Source: Caenorhabditis elegans
Taxonomy: Eukaryota; Nematoda; Chromadorea; Rhabditida; Rhabditidae
DNA: 64,000 bases
Assembly: GCF_000002985.6 (NCBI RefSeq)
Contig: NC_003283.11
Location: forward strand, 6,882,001-6,946,000
Direction: 5' to 3'
Shown: piece after piece, positions 53,862 to 64,000 of the stretch
Layout of the letters: each line of letters begins with the position of its first letter
Numbering within the stretch: position 1 is the first letter of the stretch
Notes under the pieces: model-generated
Seen by the model: only the letters and a program-made list of their open reading frames with translations
Told to the model about the DNA's origin: nothing
Databases searched by the model: none
Made by a program: the position numbers and the translations under genes

Positions 53862-55436
53862 CTTGAAAATAAAAGTGAATTTCCCGATGATTAAATTAGG
53901 AACTATTTTATACAGAAGAACACGGTATGTGTCTTATGGGAATTATTATGAAAAAGAAATGGGCGGCGGCTTTTTGTTATCAAAAACAGTGTTAGTCAGT
54001 CTAAGAGAACAGGTGAATTCATATTGCATGACGTTCTGTAATTCTTTCAAATTTCACATGATCAGTTCACATAAAATTTTTGGTTTCCACGAAATATCAT
54101 TTGAGTTACCTAACCAGAAACGTTGTGAGGCTTCGGGCAAGAAGGTCAAAGCAACAATGGGGAAATTATTTGAAAGTACACCTACGTGGTTAAAATAACC
54201 AAATAGCATAGTAAAACTTCTCAACATTTTTCTGTTTTATTCACGAAAAAAGTTGCTACTACAAATTGTATGTTTTAATAAAAATGTTTGAAATAACTGT
54301 TTTTGACAATTACAGAAAATAAAACATCCGAAATTTCTAAAAAAATCAGTTTTTAAACAAAAAACTTTTTAAAAAACTTGGTATCTAGATTTAAGGTTCT
54401 CTGAATGCAAAAAAAAGACTCTGTGTTAAATGCTAATAAGAACATTTTCATTTGTGAGTTTGAATACAACTAAAACAAATGCTAATAAGATTTTTTAGAA
54501 CTTTTGCGAAGAAAATCAATGAACTCAAAAAACCTTATAGAAAAGAATAAAAATAATGTAATGAAATGTTCTGTCCAATTCTGGTTGTGATATGATATTG
54601 TTTTTATTCATGAAAGCTTTTTTTAGACAGCTGTATATTTTTCTAGAAATTATTAATTTCTCGAGTCACACCATATAAGTTCCTGTTTTTGAGGTTTGTT
54701 TTAATAACTTTTAGACAGAATTCTATTGAGACACTTTCTGCACGGAAATTTATTGAAAGTGCTAGTTGAAATAGATTTTTTGGTGGCTTCGTAAAGCAAT
54801 CAAATTATATGTTGAATTTTCATGCTTCACAAAAGCCTCAAAGTGATACTGTAACAATTTTCCGAGAGTTGGCAAAAATTGAATTATTTCATAATAATAT
54901 TGATTTTATGAAACTTATATTTTTATCGAAATAGTCTCACCTCAAACATTGATATGAGTTGGCACAAATAACTTGTTTACCACCAAAAATCAAAACCGTT
55001 AATCATACTTGTTTTGGAACTCTCCACTGAGTTCCAAAACAATAATAGAACTGTGTGGCGTGTTTGCGCGAGTTTTCAAAGCTTTTCCTAGTTTTTCAAG
55101 CGCTGACTGAAACAGGATTTGCTCATGTAAATTGATAAAACATGTTCCAAGAATTAATCCAGTCTCAATAATAGCGTAAAAATCGACATTTTTTGATATT
55201 TAAAAAGTGTTTCTCCGTCTTGTTTCAGCCCTTTTCTATTTTTTTTCAGTTTTCAGAAGTTTTCTTTTAAATATTTTTTCGAAATCATCAGTTGACAAAG
55301 TTTTGCAGAAAAGCTTACCAACCAGAACGCAATTTCAACAAAAACCACCAATCAATGCATTCATTTGGTTTTTCAATCGATTTATTGCTTTGGTCAGATT
55401 TTTCGTGAATTTTTCTTTGTATTGCATCATAATTCG
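53862..55436. other. AT-rich intergenic region
   Basis: No coding exon supported. A 132-codon open frame (53800-54198, +) overlaps the signal-peptide exon on the other strand and has no splice or codon support. The remainder is non-coding sequence leading into the repeats. Confidence 0.4.
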
Positions 55437-55641
55437 AACAATCTATTTTTCGTGTAACAATCTATTTTTCGTGTAACAATCTATTTTTCGTGTAACAATC
55501 TATTTTTTCGTGTAACAATCTATTTTTCGTGTAACAATCTATTTTTCGTGTAACAATCTATTTTTCGTGTAACAATCTATTTTTCGTGTAACAATCTATT
55601 TTTCGTGTAACAATCTATTTTTCGTGTAACAATCTATTTTT
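55437..55641. repeat. 19-bp tandem repeat
   Basis: About 11 near-identical copies of aacaatctatttttcgtgt, one with an extra T. The last copy passes directly into the 200-bp array through the shared tctatttttc/tctacaagg boundary. Confidence 0.9.
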
Positions 55642-58600
55642 CTACAAGGTATTACTGAAAATTCACTTCTTCTGCTTGAACTTGGTGGTTTCGAAATTTT
55701 TTGAAATTCTGTTTTCAAATTCTGAAAGAACATAAAATTTGCTACAAAATGGCTACGGGAATTTTTGAAAAAGTTAGTTTAAAGCCAGAAATTAATTTTC
55801 AAAGTTTGGAAAATCTATTAATTTTGTATATAAATTGTGGTCTACAAGGTATTACTGAAAATTCACTTTTTCTGCTTGAACTTGGCGGTTTCGAAGTTTT
55901 TTGAAATTCTGTTTTCAAATTCTGAAAGAACATGAAATTTTCTACAAAATGGCTACGGGAATTTTTGAAAAAGTTAGTTTAAAGCCAGAAATTAATTTTC
56001 AAAGTTTGGAAAATCTATTAATTTTGTATTTAAATTGTGGTCTACAAGGTATTACTGAAAATTCACTTTTTCTGCTTGAACTTGGCGGTTTCGAAGTTTT
56101 TTGAAATTCTGTTTTCAAATTCTGAAAGAACATAAAATTTTCTACAAAATGGCTACGGGAATTTTTGAAAAAGTTAGTTTGAAGCCAGAAATTAATTTTC
56201 AAAGTTTGGAAAATCTATTAATTTTGTATATAAATTGTGGTCTACAAGGTATTACTGAAAATTCACTTTTTCTACTTGAAGTTGGCGGTTTCGAAGTTTT
56301 TTGAAATTCTGTTTTTAAATTCTGAAAGAACATAAAATTTTCTACAAAATGGCTACGGGAATTTTTGAAAAAGTTAGTTTGCAGCCAGAAATTAATTTTC
56401 AAAGTTTGGAAAATCTATTAATTTTGTATATAAATTGTGGTCTACAAGGTATTACTGAAAATTCACTTTTTCTGCTTGAACTTGGCGGTTTCGAAGTTTT
56501 TTGAAATTCTGTTTTTAAATTCTGAAAGAACATAAAATTTTCTACAAAATGGCTACGGGAATTTTTGAAAAAGTTAGTTTGCAGCCAGAAATTAATTTTC
56601 AAAGTTTGGAAAATCTATTAATTTTGTATATAAATTGTGGTCTACAAGGTATTACTGAAAATTCACTTTTTCTGCTTGAACTTGGCGGTTTCGAAGTTTT
56701 TTGAAATTCTGTTTTTAAATTCTGAAAGAACATAAAATTTTCTACAAAATGGCTACGGGAATTTTTGAAAAAGTTAGTTTGAAGCCTTTCAAAGTTTGGA
56801 AAATCTATTAATTTTGTATATAAATTGTGGTCTACAAGGTATTACTGAAAATTCACTTTTTCTGCTTGAACTTGGCGGTTTCGAAGTTTTTTGAAATTCT
56901 GTTTTTAAATTCTGAAAGAACATAAAATTTGCTACAAAATGGCTACGGGAATTTTTAAAAAGTTAGTTTGAAGCCTTTCAAAGTTTGGAAAATCTATTAA
57001 TTTTGTATATAAATTGTGGTCTACAAGGTATTACTGAAAATTCACTTTTTCTGCTTGAACTTGGCGGTTTCGAAGTTTTTTGAAATTCTGTTTTTAAATT
57101 CTGAAAGAACATAAAATTTTCTACAAAATGGCTACGGGAATTTTTGAAAAAGTTAGTTTGAAGCCAGAAATTAATTTTCAAAGTTTGGAAAATCTATTAA
57201 TTTTGTATATAAATTGTGGTCTACAAGGTATTACTGAAAATTCACTTTTTCTGCTTGAACTTGGCGGTTTCGAAGTTTTTTGAAATTCTGTTTTTAAATT
57301 CTGAAAGAACATAAAATTTTCTACAAAATGGCTACGGGAATTTTTGAAAAAGTTAGTTTGAAGCCAGAAATTAATTTTCAAAGTTTGGAAAATCTATTAA
57401 TTTTGTATATAAATTGTGGTCTACAAGGTATTACTGAAAATTCACTTTTTCTGCTTGAACTTGGCGGTTTCGAAGTTTTTTGAAATTCTGTTTTTAAATT
57501 CTGAAAGAACATAAAATTTGCTACAAAATGGCTACGGGAATTTTTAAAAAGTTAGTTTGAAGCCTTTCAAAGTTTGGAAAATCTATTAATTTTGTATATA
57601 AATTGTGGTCTACAAGGTATTACTGAAAATTCACTTTTTCTGCTTGAACTTGGCGGTTTCGAAGTTTTTTGAAATTCTGTTTTTAAATTCTGAAAGAACA
57701 TAAAATTTTCTACAAAATGGCTACGGGAATTTTTGAAAAAGTTAGTTTGAAGCCAGAAATTAATTTTCAAAGTTTGGAAAATCTATTAATTTTGTATATA
57801 AATTGTGGTCTACAAGGTATTACTGAAAATTCACTTTTTCTGCTTGAACTTGGCGGTTTCGAAGTTTTTTGAAATTCTGTTTTTAAATTCTGAAAGAACA
57901 TAAAATTTTCTACAAAATGGCTACGGGAATTTTTGAAAAAGTTAGTTTGAAGCCAGAAATTAATTTTCAAAGTTTGGAAAATCTATTAATTTTGTATATA
58001 AATTGTGGTCTACAAGGTATTACTGAAAATTCACTTTTTCTGCTTGAACTTGGCGGTTTCGAAGTTTTTTGAAATTCTGTTTTTAAATTCTGAAAGAACA
58101 TAATATTTTCTACAAAATGGCTACGGGAATTTTTGAAAAAGTTAGTTTGAAGCCTTTCAAAGTTTGGAAAATCTATTAATTTTGTATATAAATTGTGGTC
58201 TACAAGGTATTACTGAAAATTCACTTTTTCTGCTTGAACTTGGCGGTTTCGAAGTTTTTTGAAATTCTGTTTTTAAATTCTGAAAGAACATAAAATTTTC
58301 TACAAAATGGCTACGGGAATTTTTGAAAAAGTTAGTTTGAAGCCTTTCAAAGTTTGGAAAATCTATTAATTTTGTATATAAATTGTGGTCTACAAGGTAT
58401 TACTGAAAATTCACTTTTTCAGCTTGAACTTGGCGGTTTGGAAGTTTTTTAAAATTCTGTTTTTAAATTCTGAAAGAACATAAAATTTGCTACAAAATGG
58501 CTACGGGAAATTTAAAAAAAGCTAGTTTGAAGCCTTTCAAAGTTTGGAAAATCTATTAATTTTGTATATAAATTGTGGTCTACAAGGTATTACTGAAAAT

Positions 58601-59175
58601 TCACTTTTTCTGCTTGAACTTGGCGGTTTCGAAGTTTTTTGAAATTCTCTTTTTAAATCCTGAAAGAACATAAAATTTGCTACAAAATGGCTACGGGAAT
58701 TTTTGAAAAAGTTAGTTCGAAGCCAGAAATTAATTTTCAAAGTTTGGAAAATCTATTAATTTTGTATATAAATTGTGGTCTACAAGGTATTACTGAAAAT
58801 TCACTTTTTCTGCTTGAACTTGGCGATTTCGAAGTTTTTTGAAATTCTGTTTTTAAATTCTGAAAGAACATAAAATTTGCTACAAAATGGCTACGGGAAT
58901 TTTTGAAAAAGTTAGTTCGAAGCCAGAAATTAATTTTCAAAGTTTGGAAAATCTATTAATTTTGTATATAAATTGTGGTCTACAAGGTATTACTGAAAAT
59001 TCACTTTTTCTGCTTGAAGTTGGCGGTTTCGAAGTTTTTTGAAATTTTGATTTAAAATTCTAAAAGAACATAAAATTTGCTACAAAATGGCTACGGGAAT
59101 TTTTTAAAAAGTTAGTTTAAAGCTAGAAATTAATTTTCAAAGTTTGGAAAATCTATTAATTTTGTATATAAATTA
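55642..59175. repeat. about 200-bp tandem repeat, left arm, ~18 copies
   Basis: Each unit starts ctacaaggtattactg, includes aaaatggctacgggaatttt and ends ttgtatataaattgtggt. Several units are about 10 bp shorter, replacing ccagaaattaatttt by cct. The 67-codon open frames on either strand are by-products of the unit length. Units closest to 59175 are the most diverged and match the right arm best. Confidence 0.92.
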
Positions 59176-59580
59176 AAAATTTTGAAAACCAGTGAAGTCT
59201 TGAATTTCCATATTTCCCAATATTCTCGGTTTTAAAAATTTTGAAAACCAGTGAAGTCTTGAATTGCCATATTCCCCATAATTCTCGGTTTTAAATTTTT
59301 TGAAAACCAGTGAAGTCTTGAATTTCCATATTCCCCATAATTCTCGGTTTTAAATTTTTTGAAAACCAGTGAAGTCTTGAATTGCCATATTCCCCTAATT
59401 CTCGGTTTTAAATTTTTTGAAAACCAGTGAAGTCTTGAATTGCCATATTCCCCTAATTCTCGGTTTTAAATTTTTTGAAAACCAGTGAAGTCTTGAATTT
59501 CCATATTCCCCATATTGCTCGGTTTTAAATTTTTTGAAAACCAGTGAAGTCTTGAATTTCCATATTCCCCACCAGCCGCT
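59176..59580. repeat. about 59-bp tandem repeat, left arm, 7 copies
   Basis: Units contain gaaaaccagtgaagtcttga, then a ccatattcccc block and ttctcggttttaa. The last copy ends at a GC-rich stretch (gctgaccgcgcctacggcgc). Confidence 0.9.
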
Positions 59581-60125
59581 GACCGCGCCTACGGCGCGGG
59601 CAACGACTGGCACCATTAAAAGTATTTGACACACATACCTTCAATCACTCAAAAAATTTCTCATCATGAAAAAAACTTGAAACACTTAAAACGCGGTTTA
59701 CTGGCACTGTTACATGTATGTATTTTTCTACGACATGCATGTTTCAAAAATTCACAGACAGTATGAAAACTTTCTGTTACTTTTTGACCAAGACAGTAAC
59801 CTTACAATACCACTACAGTACCTTGACATTATCCTCCACCGACTCCTAACCCAATACCTCTTCAAAGGACGAAATGCCAATTTTTCCAAAACTACAGTAA
59901 CCCTACCGTATACCTACAGTACCCCTATAGTACCACTACAGTACCTTGACTTGATCCCCCATCAACTCCCAAATAACTACCTCTTCTAAAGCTCTAAGCT
60001 CAATTTTTCGGAACATTCCAAAATTTTCTCGATTTTTCTAGAAAGTTCTGGAACATTCCAGAATTTTCTCGATTTTTCTAGAAAGTTCTGGAACATTCCA
60101 GAAATTTCCCGATTTTTCTAGAAAG
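59581..60125. mobile_element. Helitron-like centre with heat-shock elements
   Basis: The spacer between the arms has repeated ctacagtacc-type phrases and three 40-bp units containing ggaacattcc and ttctagaa. C. elegans Helitrons are known to carry heat-shock elements of this kind; I call it Helitron-like on that basis. No Rep/helicase coding sequence is present, so it would be non-autonomous or a fragment. Confidence 0.55.
60036..60108. promoter_or_regulatory. two perfect 7-unit heat-shock elements
   Basis: At 60036-60068 seven alternating TTC and GAA triplets follow each other with exactly 2-nt spacing (TTC, GAA, TTC, GAA, TTC, GAA, TTC); the same occurs at 60076-60108. A less regular copy starts at 60010. 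HSF-1 binds arrays of inverted nGAAn units; three units already suffice. Binding at this site is inference. Confidence 0.75.
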
Positions 60126-60998
60126 TTTCTGGGAATATGGCAATTCAAGACTTCACTGGTTTTCAAAAAACTTAAAACCGAGAATTATGGGGAATATGGA
60201 AATTCAAGACTTCACTGGTTTTCAAAAAATTTAAAACCGAGAATTATGGGGAAAATGGAAATTCAAGACTTCACTGGTTTTCAAAATTTTTAAAACCGAG
60301 AATTATGGGGAATATGGAAATTCAAGACTTCACTGGTTTTCAAAAAATTTAAAACCGAGAATTATGGGGAAAATGGAAATTCAAGACTTCACTGGTTTTC
60401 AAAAAATTTAAAACCGAGAATTATGGGGAATATGGAAATTCAAGACTTCACTGGTTTTCAAAAAATTTAAAACCGAGAATTATGGGGAAAATGGAAATTC
60501 AAGACTTCACTGGTTTTCAAAAAATTTAAAACCGAGAATTATGGGGAAAATGGAAATTCAAGACTTCACTGGTTTTCAAAAAATTTAAAACCGAGAATTA
60601 TGGGGAATATGGAAATTCAAGACTTCACTGGTTTTCAAAAAATTTAAAACCGAGAATTATGGGGAATATGGAAATTCAAGACTTCACTGGTTTTCAAAAA
60701 ATTTAAAACCGAGAATTATGGGGAATATGGCAATTCAAGACTTCACTGGTTTTCAAAAAATTTAAAACCGAGAATTAGGGGAATATGGCAATTCAAGACT
60801 TCACTGGTTTTCAAAAAATTTAAAACCGAGAATTATGGGGAATATGGAAATTCAAGACTTCACTGGTTTTCAAAAAATTTAAAACCGAGAATTATGGGGA
60901 ATATGGCAATTCAAGACTTCACTGGTTTTCAAAATTTTTAAAACCGAGAATATTGGGAAATATGGAAATTCAAGACTTCACTGGTTTTCAAAATTTTT
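60126..60998. repeat. about 59-bp tandem repeat, right arm, 15 copies
   Basis: Inverted version of the 59176-59580 array: units carry ttcaagacttcactggtttt and aaaaccgagaattatgggga. It has twice as many copies as the left arm, so the arms changed copy number after the inversion. Confidence 0.9.
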
Positions 60999-62025
60999 AA
61001 TTTATATACAAAATTAATAGATTTTCCAAACTTTGAAAATTAATTTCTAGCTTTAAACTAACTTTTTAAAAAATTCCCGTAGCCATTTTGTAGCAAATTT
61101 TATGTTCTTTTAGAATTTTAAATCAAAATTTCAAAAAACTTCGAAACCGCCAACTTCAAGCAGAAAAAGTGAATTTTCAGTAATACCTTGTAGACCACAA
61201 TTTATATACAAAATTAATAGATTTTCCAAACTTTGAAAATTAATTTCTGGCTTCGAACTAACTTTTTCAAAAATTCCCGTAGCCATTTTGTAGCAAATTT
61301 TATGTTCTTTCAGAATTTAAAAACAGAATTTCAAAAAACTTCGAAATCGCCAAGTTCAAGCAGAAAAAGTGAATTTTCAGTAATACCTTGTAGACCACAA
61401 TTTATATACAAAATTAATAGATTTTCCAAACTTTGAAAATTAATTTCTGGCTTCGAACTAACTTTTTCAAAAATTCCCGTAGCCATTTTGTAGCAAATTT
61501 TATGTTCTTTCAGGATTTAAAAAGAGAATTTCAAAAAACTTCGAAACCGCCAAGTTCAAGCAGAAAAAGTGAATTTTCAGTAATACCTTGTAGACCACAA
61601 TTTATATACAAAATTAATAGATTTTCCAAACTTTGAAAGGCTTCAAACTAGCTTTTTTTAAATTTCCCGTAGCCATTTTGTAGCAAATTTTATGTTCTTT
61701 CAGAATTTAAAAACAGAATTTCAAAAAACTTCGAAACCGCCAAGTTCAAGCAGAAAAAGTGAATTTTCAGTAATACCTTGTAGACCACAATTTATATACA
61801 AAATTAATAGATTTTCCAAACTTTGAAAATTAGTTTATGGCTTCAAACTAACTTTTTCGAAAATTCCCGTAGCCATTTTGTAGCAAATTTTATGTTCTTC
61901 CAGAATTTAAAAGCAGAATTTCAAAAAATTTCGAAACCGCCAAGTTCAAGCAGAAAAAGTGAATTTTCAGTAATCCCCTTGTAGACCACAATTTATATAC
62001 AAAATTAATAGATTTTCCAAACTTT
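60999..62025. repeat. about 200-bp repeat, right arm, ~5 copies
   Basis: Inverted copies of the 55642-59175 unit. The four units next to the centre match the four left-arm units next to the centre in mirrored order, sharing private changes (for example aagctag, gttcgaagcc, tttttaaatcctg). Confidence 0.9.
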
Positions 62026-62029
62026 TTTT

Positions 62030-62419
62030 ATTTAATTTTAATTTTAATTTTAATTTTAATTTTAATTTTAATTTTAATTTTAATTTTAATTTTAATTTTA
62101 ATTTTAATTTTAATTTTAATTTTAATTTTAATTTTAATTTTAATTTTAATTTTAATTTTAATTTTAATTTTAATTTTAATTTTAATTTTAATTTTAATTT
62201 TAATTTTAATTTTAATTTTAATTTTAATTTTAATTTTAATTTTAATTTTAATTTTAATTTTAATTTTAATTTTAATTTTAATTTTAATTTTAATTTTAAT
62301 TTTAATTTTAATTTTAATTTTAATTTTAATTTTAATTTTAATTTTAATTTTAATTTTAATTTTAATTTTAATTTTAATTTTAATTTTAATTTTAATTTTA
62401 ATTTTAATTTTAATTTTAT
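62030..62419. repeat. (AATTTT)n satellite
   Basis: About 64 nearly perfect copies of a 6-bp unit, followed to about 62585 by degenerate T-rich sequence (TTTTTG/TTTTTA runs). It directly abuts the right arm of the inverted repeat. Confidence 0.92.
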
Positions 62420-62585
62420 TTTTGTTTTTATTTTTATTATTTTTTTTATTTTTTTTAATTTTATTTTTGTTTTTGTTTTTATTTTTTTTATTTTTTTTAA
62501 TTTTATTTTTGTTTTTATTTTTATTATTTTTTTTAATTTTATTTTTGTTTTTATTTTTATTATTTTTTTTAATTTATTTTTTTAA

Positions 62586-62662
62586 ATTTATTTTTGAGTA
62601 AAATATAGTGGGAAGCCACAAATTTCTGGCTTCAAACTAACTTTTTCAAAAATTCCCGTAGC
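62586..62662. repeat. fragment of the 200-bp repeat
   Basis: aaatttctggcttcaaacta followed by actttttcaaaaattcccgt matches the right-arm unit, separated from the array by the satellite. Confidence 0.75.
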
Positions 62663-62831
62663 ATTTAGAATAAGCCAAAACAGACAATGCAAAAGCAGTC
62701 GGTAAAGTTTGAGATGGAAGAATTGCAGAGACATTAAATAATCTGACCAGGGAATGCTGTGAAGTACTGTGTAAGGTATAAAAACAAACAAAACTGAGAT
62801 TACTGCATACAAGAGTCTATCTTCAGAACCT
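62655..62831 (-). pseudogene. membrane-protein (GPCR-like) exon relic
   Basis: An open frame with two hydrophobic stretches, LLYAVISVLFVFIPYTVLHS and YRLLLHCLFWLILNA, preceded by a possible acceptor (ttggcAG at 62832-62830). It runs directly into the repeat fragment, so its continuation is lost. It resembles an exon of a nematode seven-helix receptor gene; family not certain. Confidence 0.35.
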
Positions 62832-63089
62832 GCCAAAGAATTACACAGATTTAAAACACTTTTTCTACAAATTTATATTGTTGTTTTGCAGTGAATACAA
62901 CTATAGTTAAAACAAAGACGCTATACAGGGTGGATAATTATGGTGACACGCGCCGCGCTCATTCGCGGCTTGGTCTTGGCCAACTTAATGGTTTAAATTC
63001 TACAGTTTTGTATTGAAAAGATAGAGAAACTAAGTTGTTTTTATTTAACATAAGAAACTTCTTTACTGGTCAAAAAAAAAGAACACTTT

Positions 63090-63335
63090 CTTACACGTAA
63101 GGCGTTTTGAAAATGATATTAATACCAACTCAAGCTTTTCGAAAGTAAGACGTCTCATTAATAGCCGCTTCAAAACTGAAGAACAAGTTCCAGCTATTCT
63201 CGTTGACAATAAACCGATTGATAAAAGCGATCCGATAAAAGCGAAATATTTGCTAAAATCAATAAAGCTTGATAAAAGCGATCCGATAAAAGCGAAATAT
63301 TTGCTAAAATCTTTGCCTCTTAATTCTCGCCAGAG
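63090..63335 (+). pseudogene. relic resembling the pre-RT linker of a non-LTR retrotransposon
   Basis: A + strand frame reads RRLINSRFKTEEQVPAILVD, then NKPIDKSDPIKAKYLLKS twice over because of a 51-bp tandem duplication (units at 63220 and 63271). The pattern 'proline-alanine-isoleucine-leucine, Asn-Lys-Pro, then Lys-Ala' is like the segment just before the polymerase domain of LINE-type elements. No polymerase motif follows, so this would be a short dead fragment. Confidence 0.35.
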
Positions 63336-63952
63336 GCCAACCTGTCCCCCAACTCTCCCCCTCATAGTCAACCCAATTCACCCCCCACGCCCAACAAATA
63401 ACGCAATAACTGTCTACAAGCAGATTCCTTCCTACCTTATATTCAAAGAGTTTTGCACAGTCTGATGGAGTGCACATGAATGTCACCGCTCCTAAAAATT
63501 AATATAGATTTTCAGGCTTGTGCTCAAGCTAATTCACAGGAGCTCTCGCTCCGAAACTGCTTTTTAGGCACTAAATTAATGGAATTTTGATTATTTCTAA
63601 AATGGCGGGGGTATAATACACAAGTTCCATTCTTTCTCTTGTTTTTCTTTGCGTTCAAACTGTAGAAACAATTTATTCATAATGTAAATGGAGAATCACT
63701 GTTATCAAATTTAAAGCCACATCACGATTGCCCATATCGCAGTGGAAAGAAGAAGTGGTACACCATTTGAAGTCTGTGTTGTTAGTTCTGAAACGTTAAT
63801 GTTTGGTTTATACAGATATAGCTTTGTTCACCTTGTACTTTTGTTGTTTGCACAAAAACTACCGGAGTCACATCGGGAGTTGGATCATCCGTTGATTCAG
63901 TGGAAGATTCTAAGAGAAAAATATATCAGCTTTAAATTGTGTAATGAAAAAA

Positions 63953-64000
63953 CGGTACTTGTGTATTACATGCCCTTTTTCAAATTAAATTAAATTGTCA
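63953..64000. mobile_element. second copy of the 209-bp MITE, cut by the window end
   Basis: ggtacttgtgtattacatgc followed by an AT-rich stretch equals the left end of the element at 45998, with a short change after the terminal block. The remainder lies outside the window. Confidence 0.6.

Noticed and set aside
53800-54198. 132-codon + strand frame
   Set aside because: Begins antisense to a signal-peptide exon and shows no domain, codon or splice support.
55701-58940. Series of 67-codon frames in the satellite
   Set aside because: Frame length equals the repeat period on both strands; caused by the unit, not by protein selection.
55642-59175. Regularly spaced repeats resembling a CRISPR array
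   Set aside because: Units are about 200 bp with no unique spacers, in an animal genome; this is tandem satellite.

Overview
The window reads as nematode nuclear DNA and almost certainly comes from Caenorhabditis elegans, the unc-70 / odc-1 / unc-68 neighbourhood of chromosome V. Introns are short and AT-rich, acceptors follow TTTTCAG, exons use C. elegans-like codons, and I recognise beta-spectrin, ornithine decarboxylase and the ryanodine receptor in this order. Gene models were spliced by hand. Every joined CDS below closes to a multiple of three.

Layout. 39-8337 (+): unc-70, beta-spectrin, nearly complete, with a long pyrimidine-rich 3' flank. 13088-14761 (+): a seven-helix PAQR receptor (probably paqr-3), with a small hairpin transposon in its last intron. 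15025-16456 (+): a CK1/TTBK-type kinase, convergent with odc-1 (16584-17956, -). The odc-1 leader holds an open frame with no AUG that ends in Pro-Pro-Trp-Ser-stop, like the polyamine-sensing upstream ORF of vertebrate antizyme inhibitor mRNA. 20016-46949 (-): unc-68, ryanodine receptor, about 50 exons, with two first exons, a set of in-frame optional exons and an intron-containing tRNA-Ile(UAU) on the opposite strand inside one intron. 49622-52306 (-): a secreted acid-lipase-family enzyme with an added Pro/Thr-rich N-terminal region. 53573-53861 (-): a small secreted, probably GPI-anchored protein. 55437-62600: repeats built as a large inverted duplication around a Helitron-like centre carrying dense heat-shock elements, followed by an (AATTTT)n satellite. 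62600-64000: gene and retroelement relics and a small inverted-repeat transposon copy cut by the window edge.

Strongest observations: (1) mutually exclusive unc-68 exons that exchange the conserved calmodulin-binding segment, with the canonical version keeping the reactive Cys and the other losing it, and two short optional exons directly upstream; (2) the non-AUG, PPW-ending frame in the odc-1 leader; (3) a 30-nt unc-68 microexon with a GC donor; (4) perfect seven-unit heat-shock elements at the centre of the giant inverted repeat.

The genes are not an operon of related function. unc-70 supports the membrane skeleton, unc-68 releases calcium from the sarcoplasmic/endoplasmic reticulum, and odc-1 starts polyamine synthesis. 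No isoform can be proven without RNA data.
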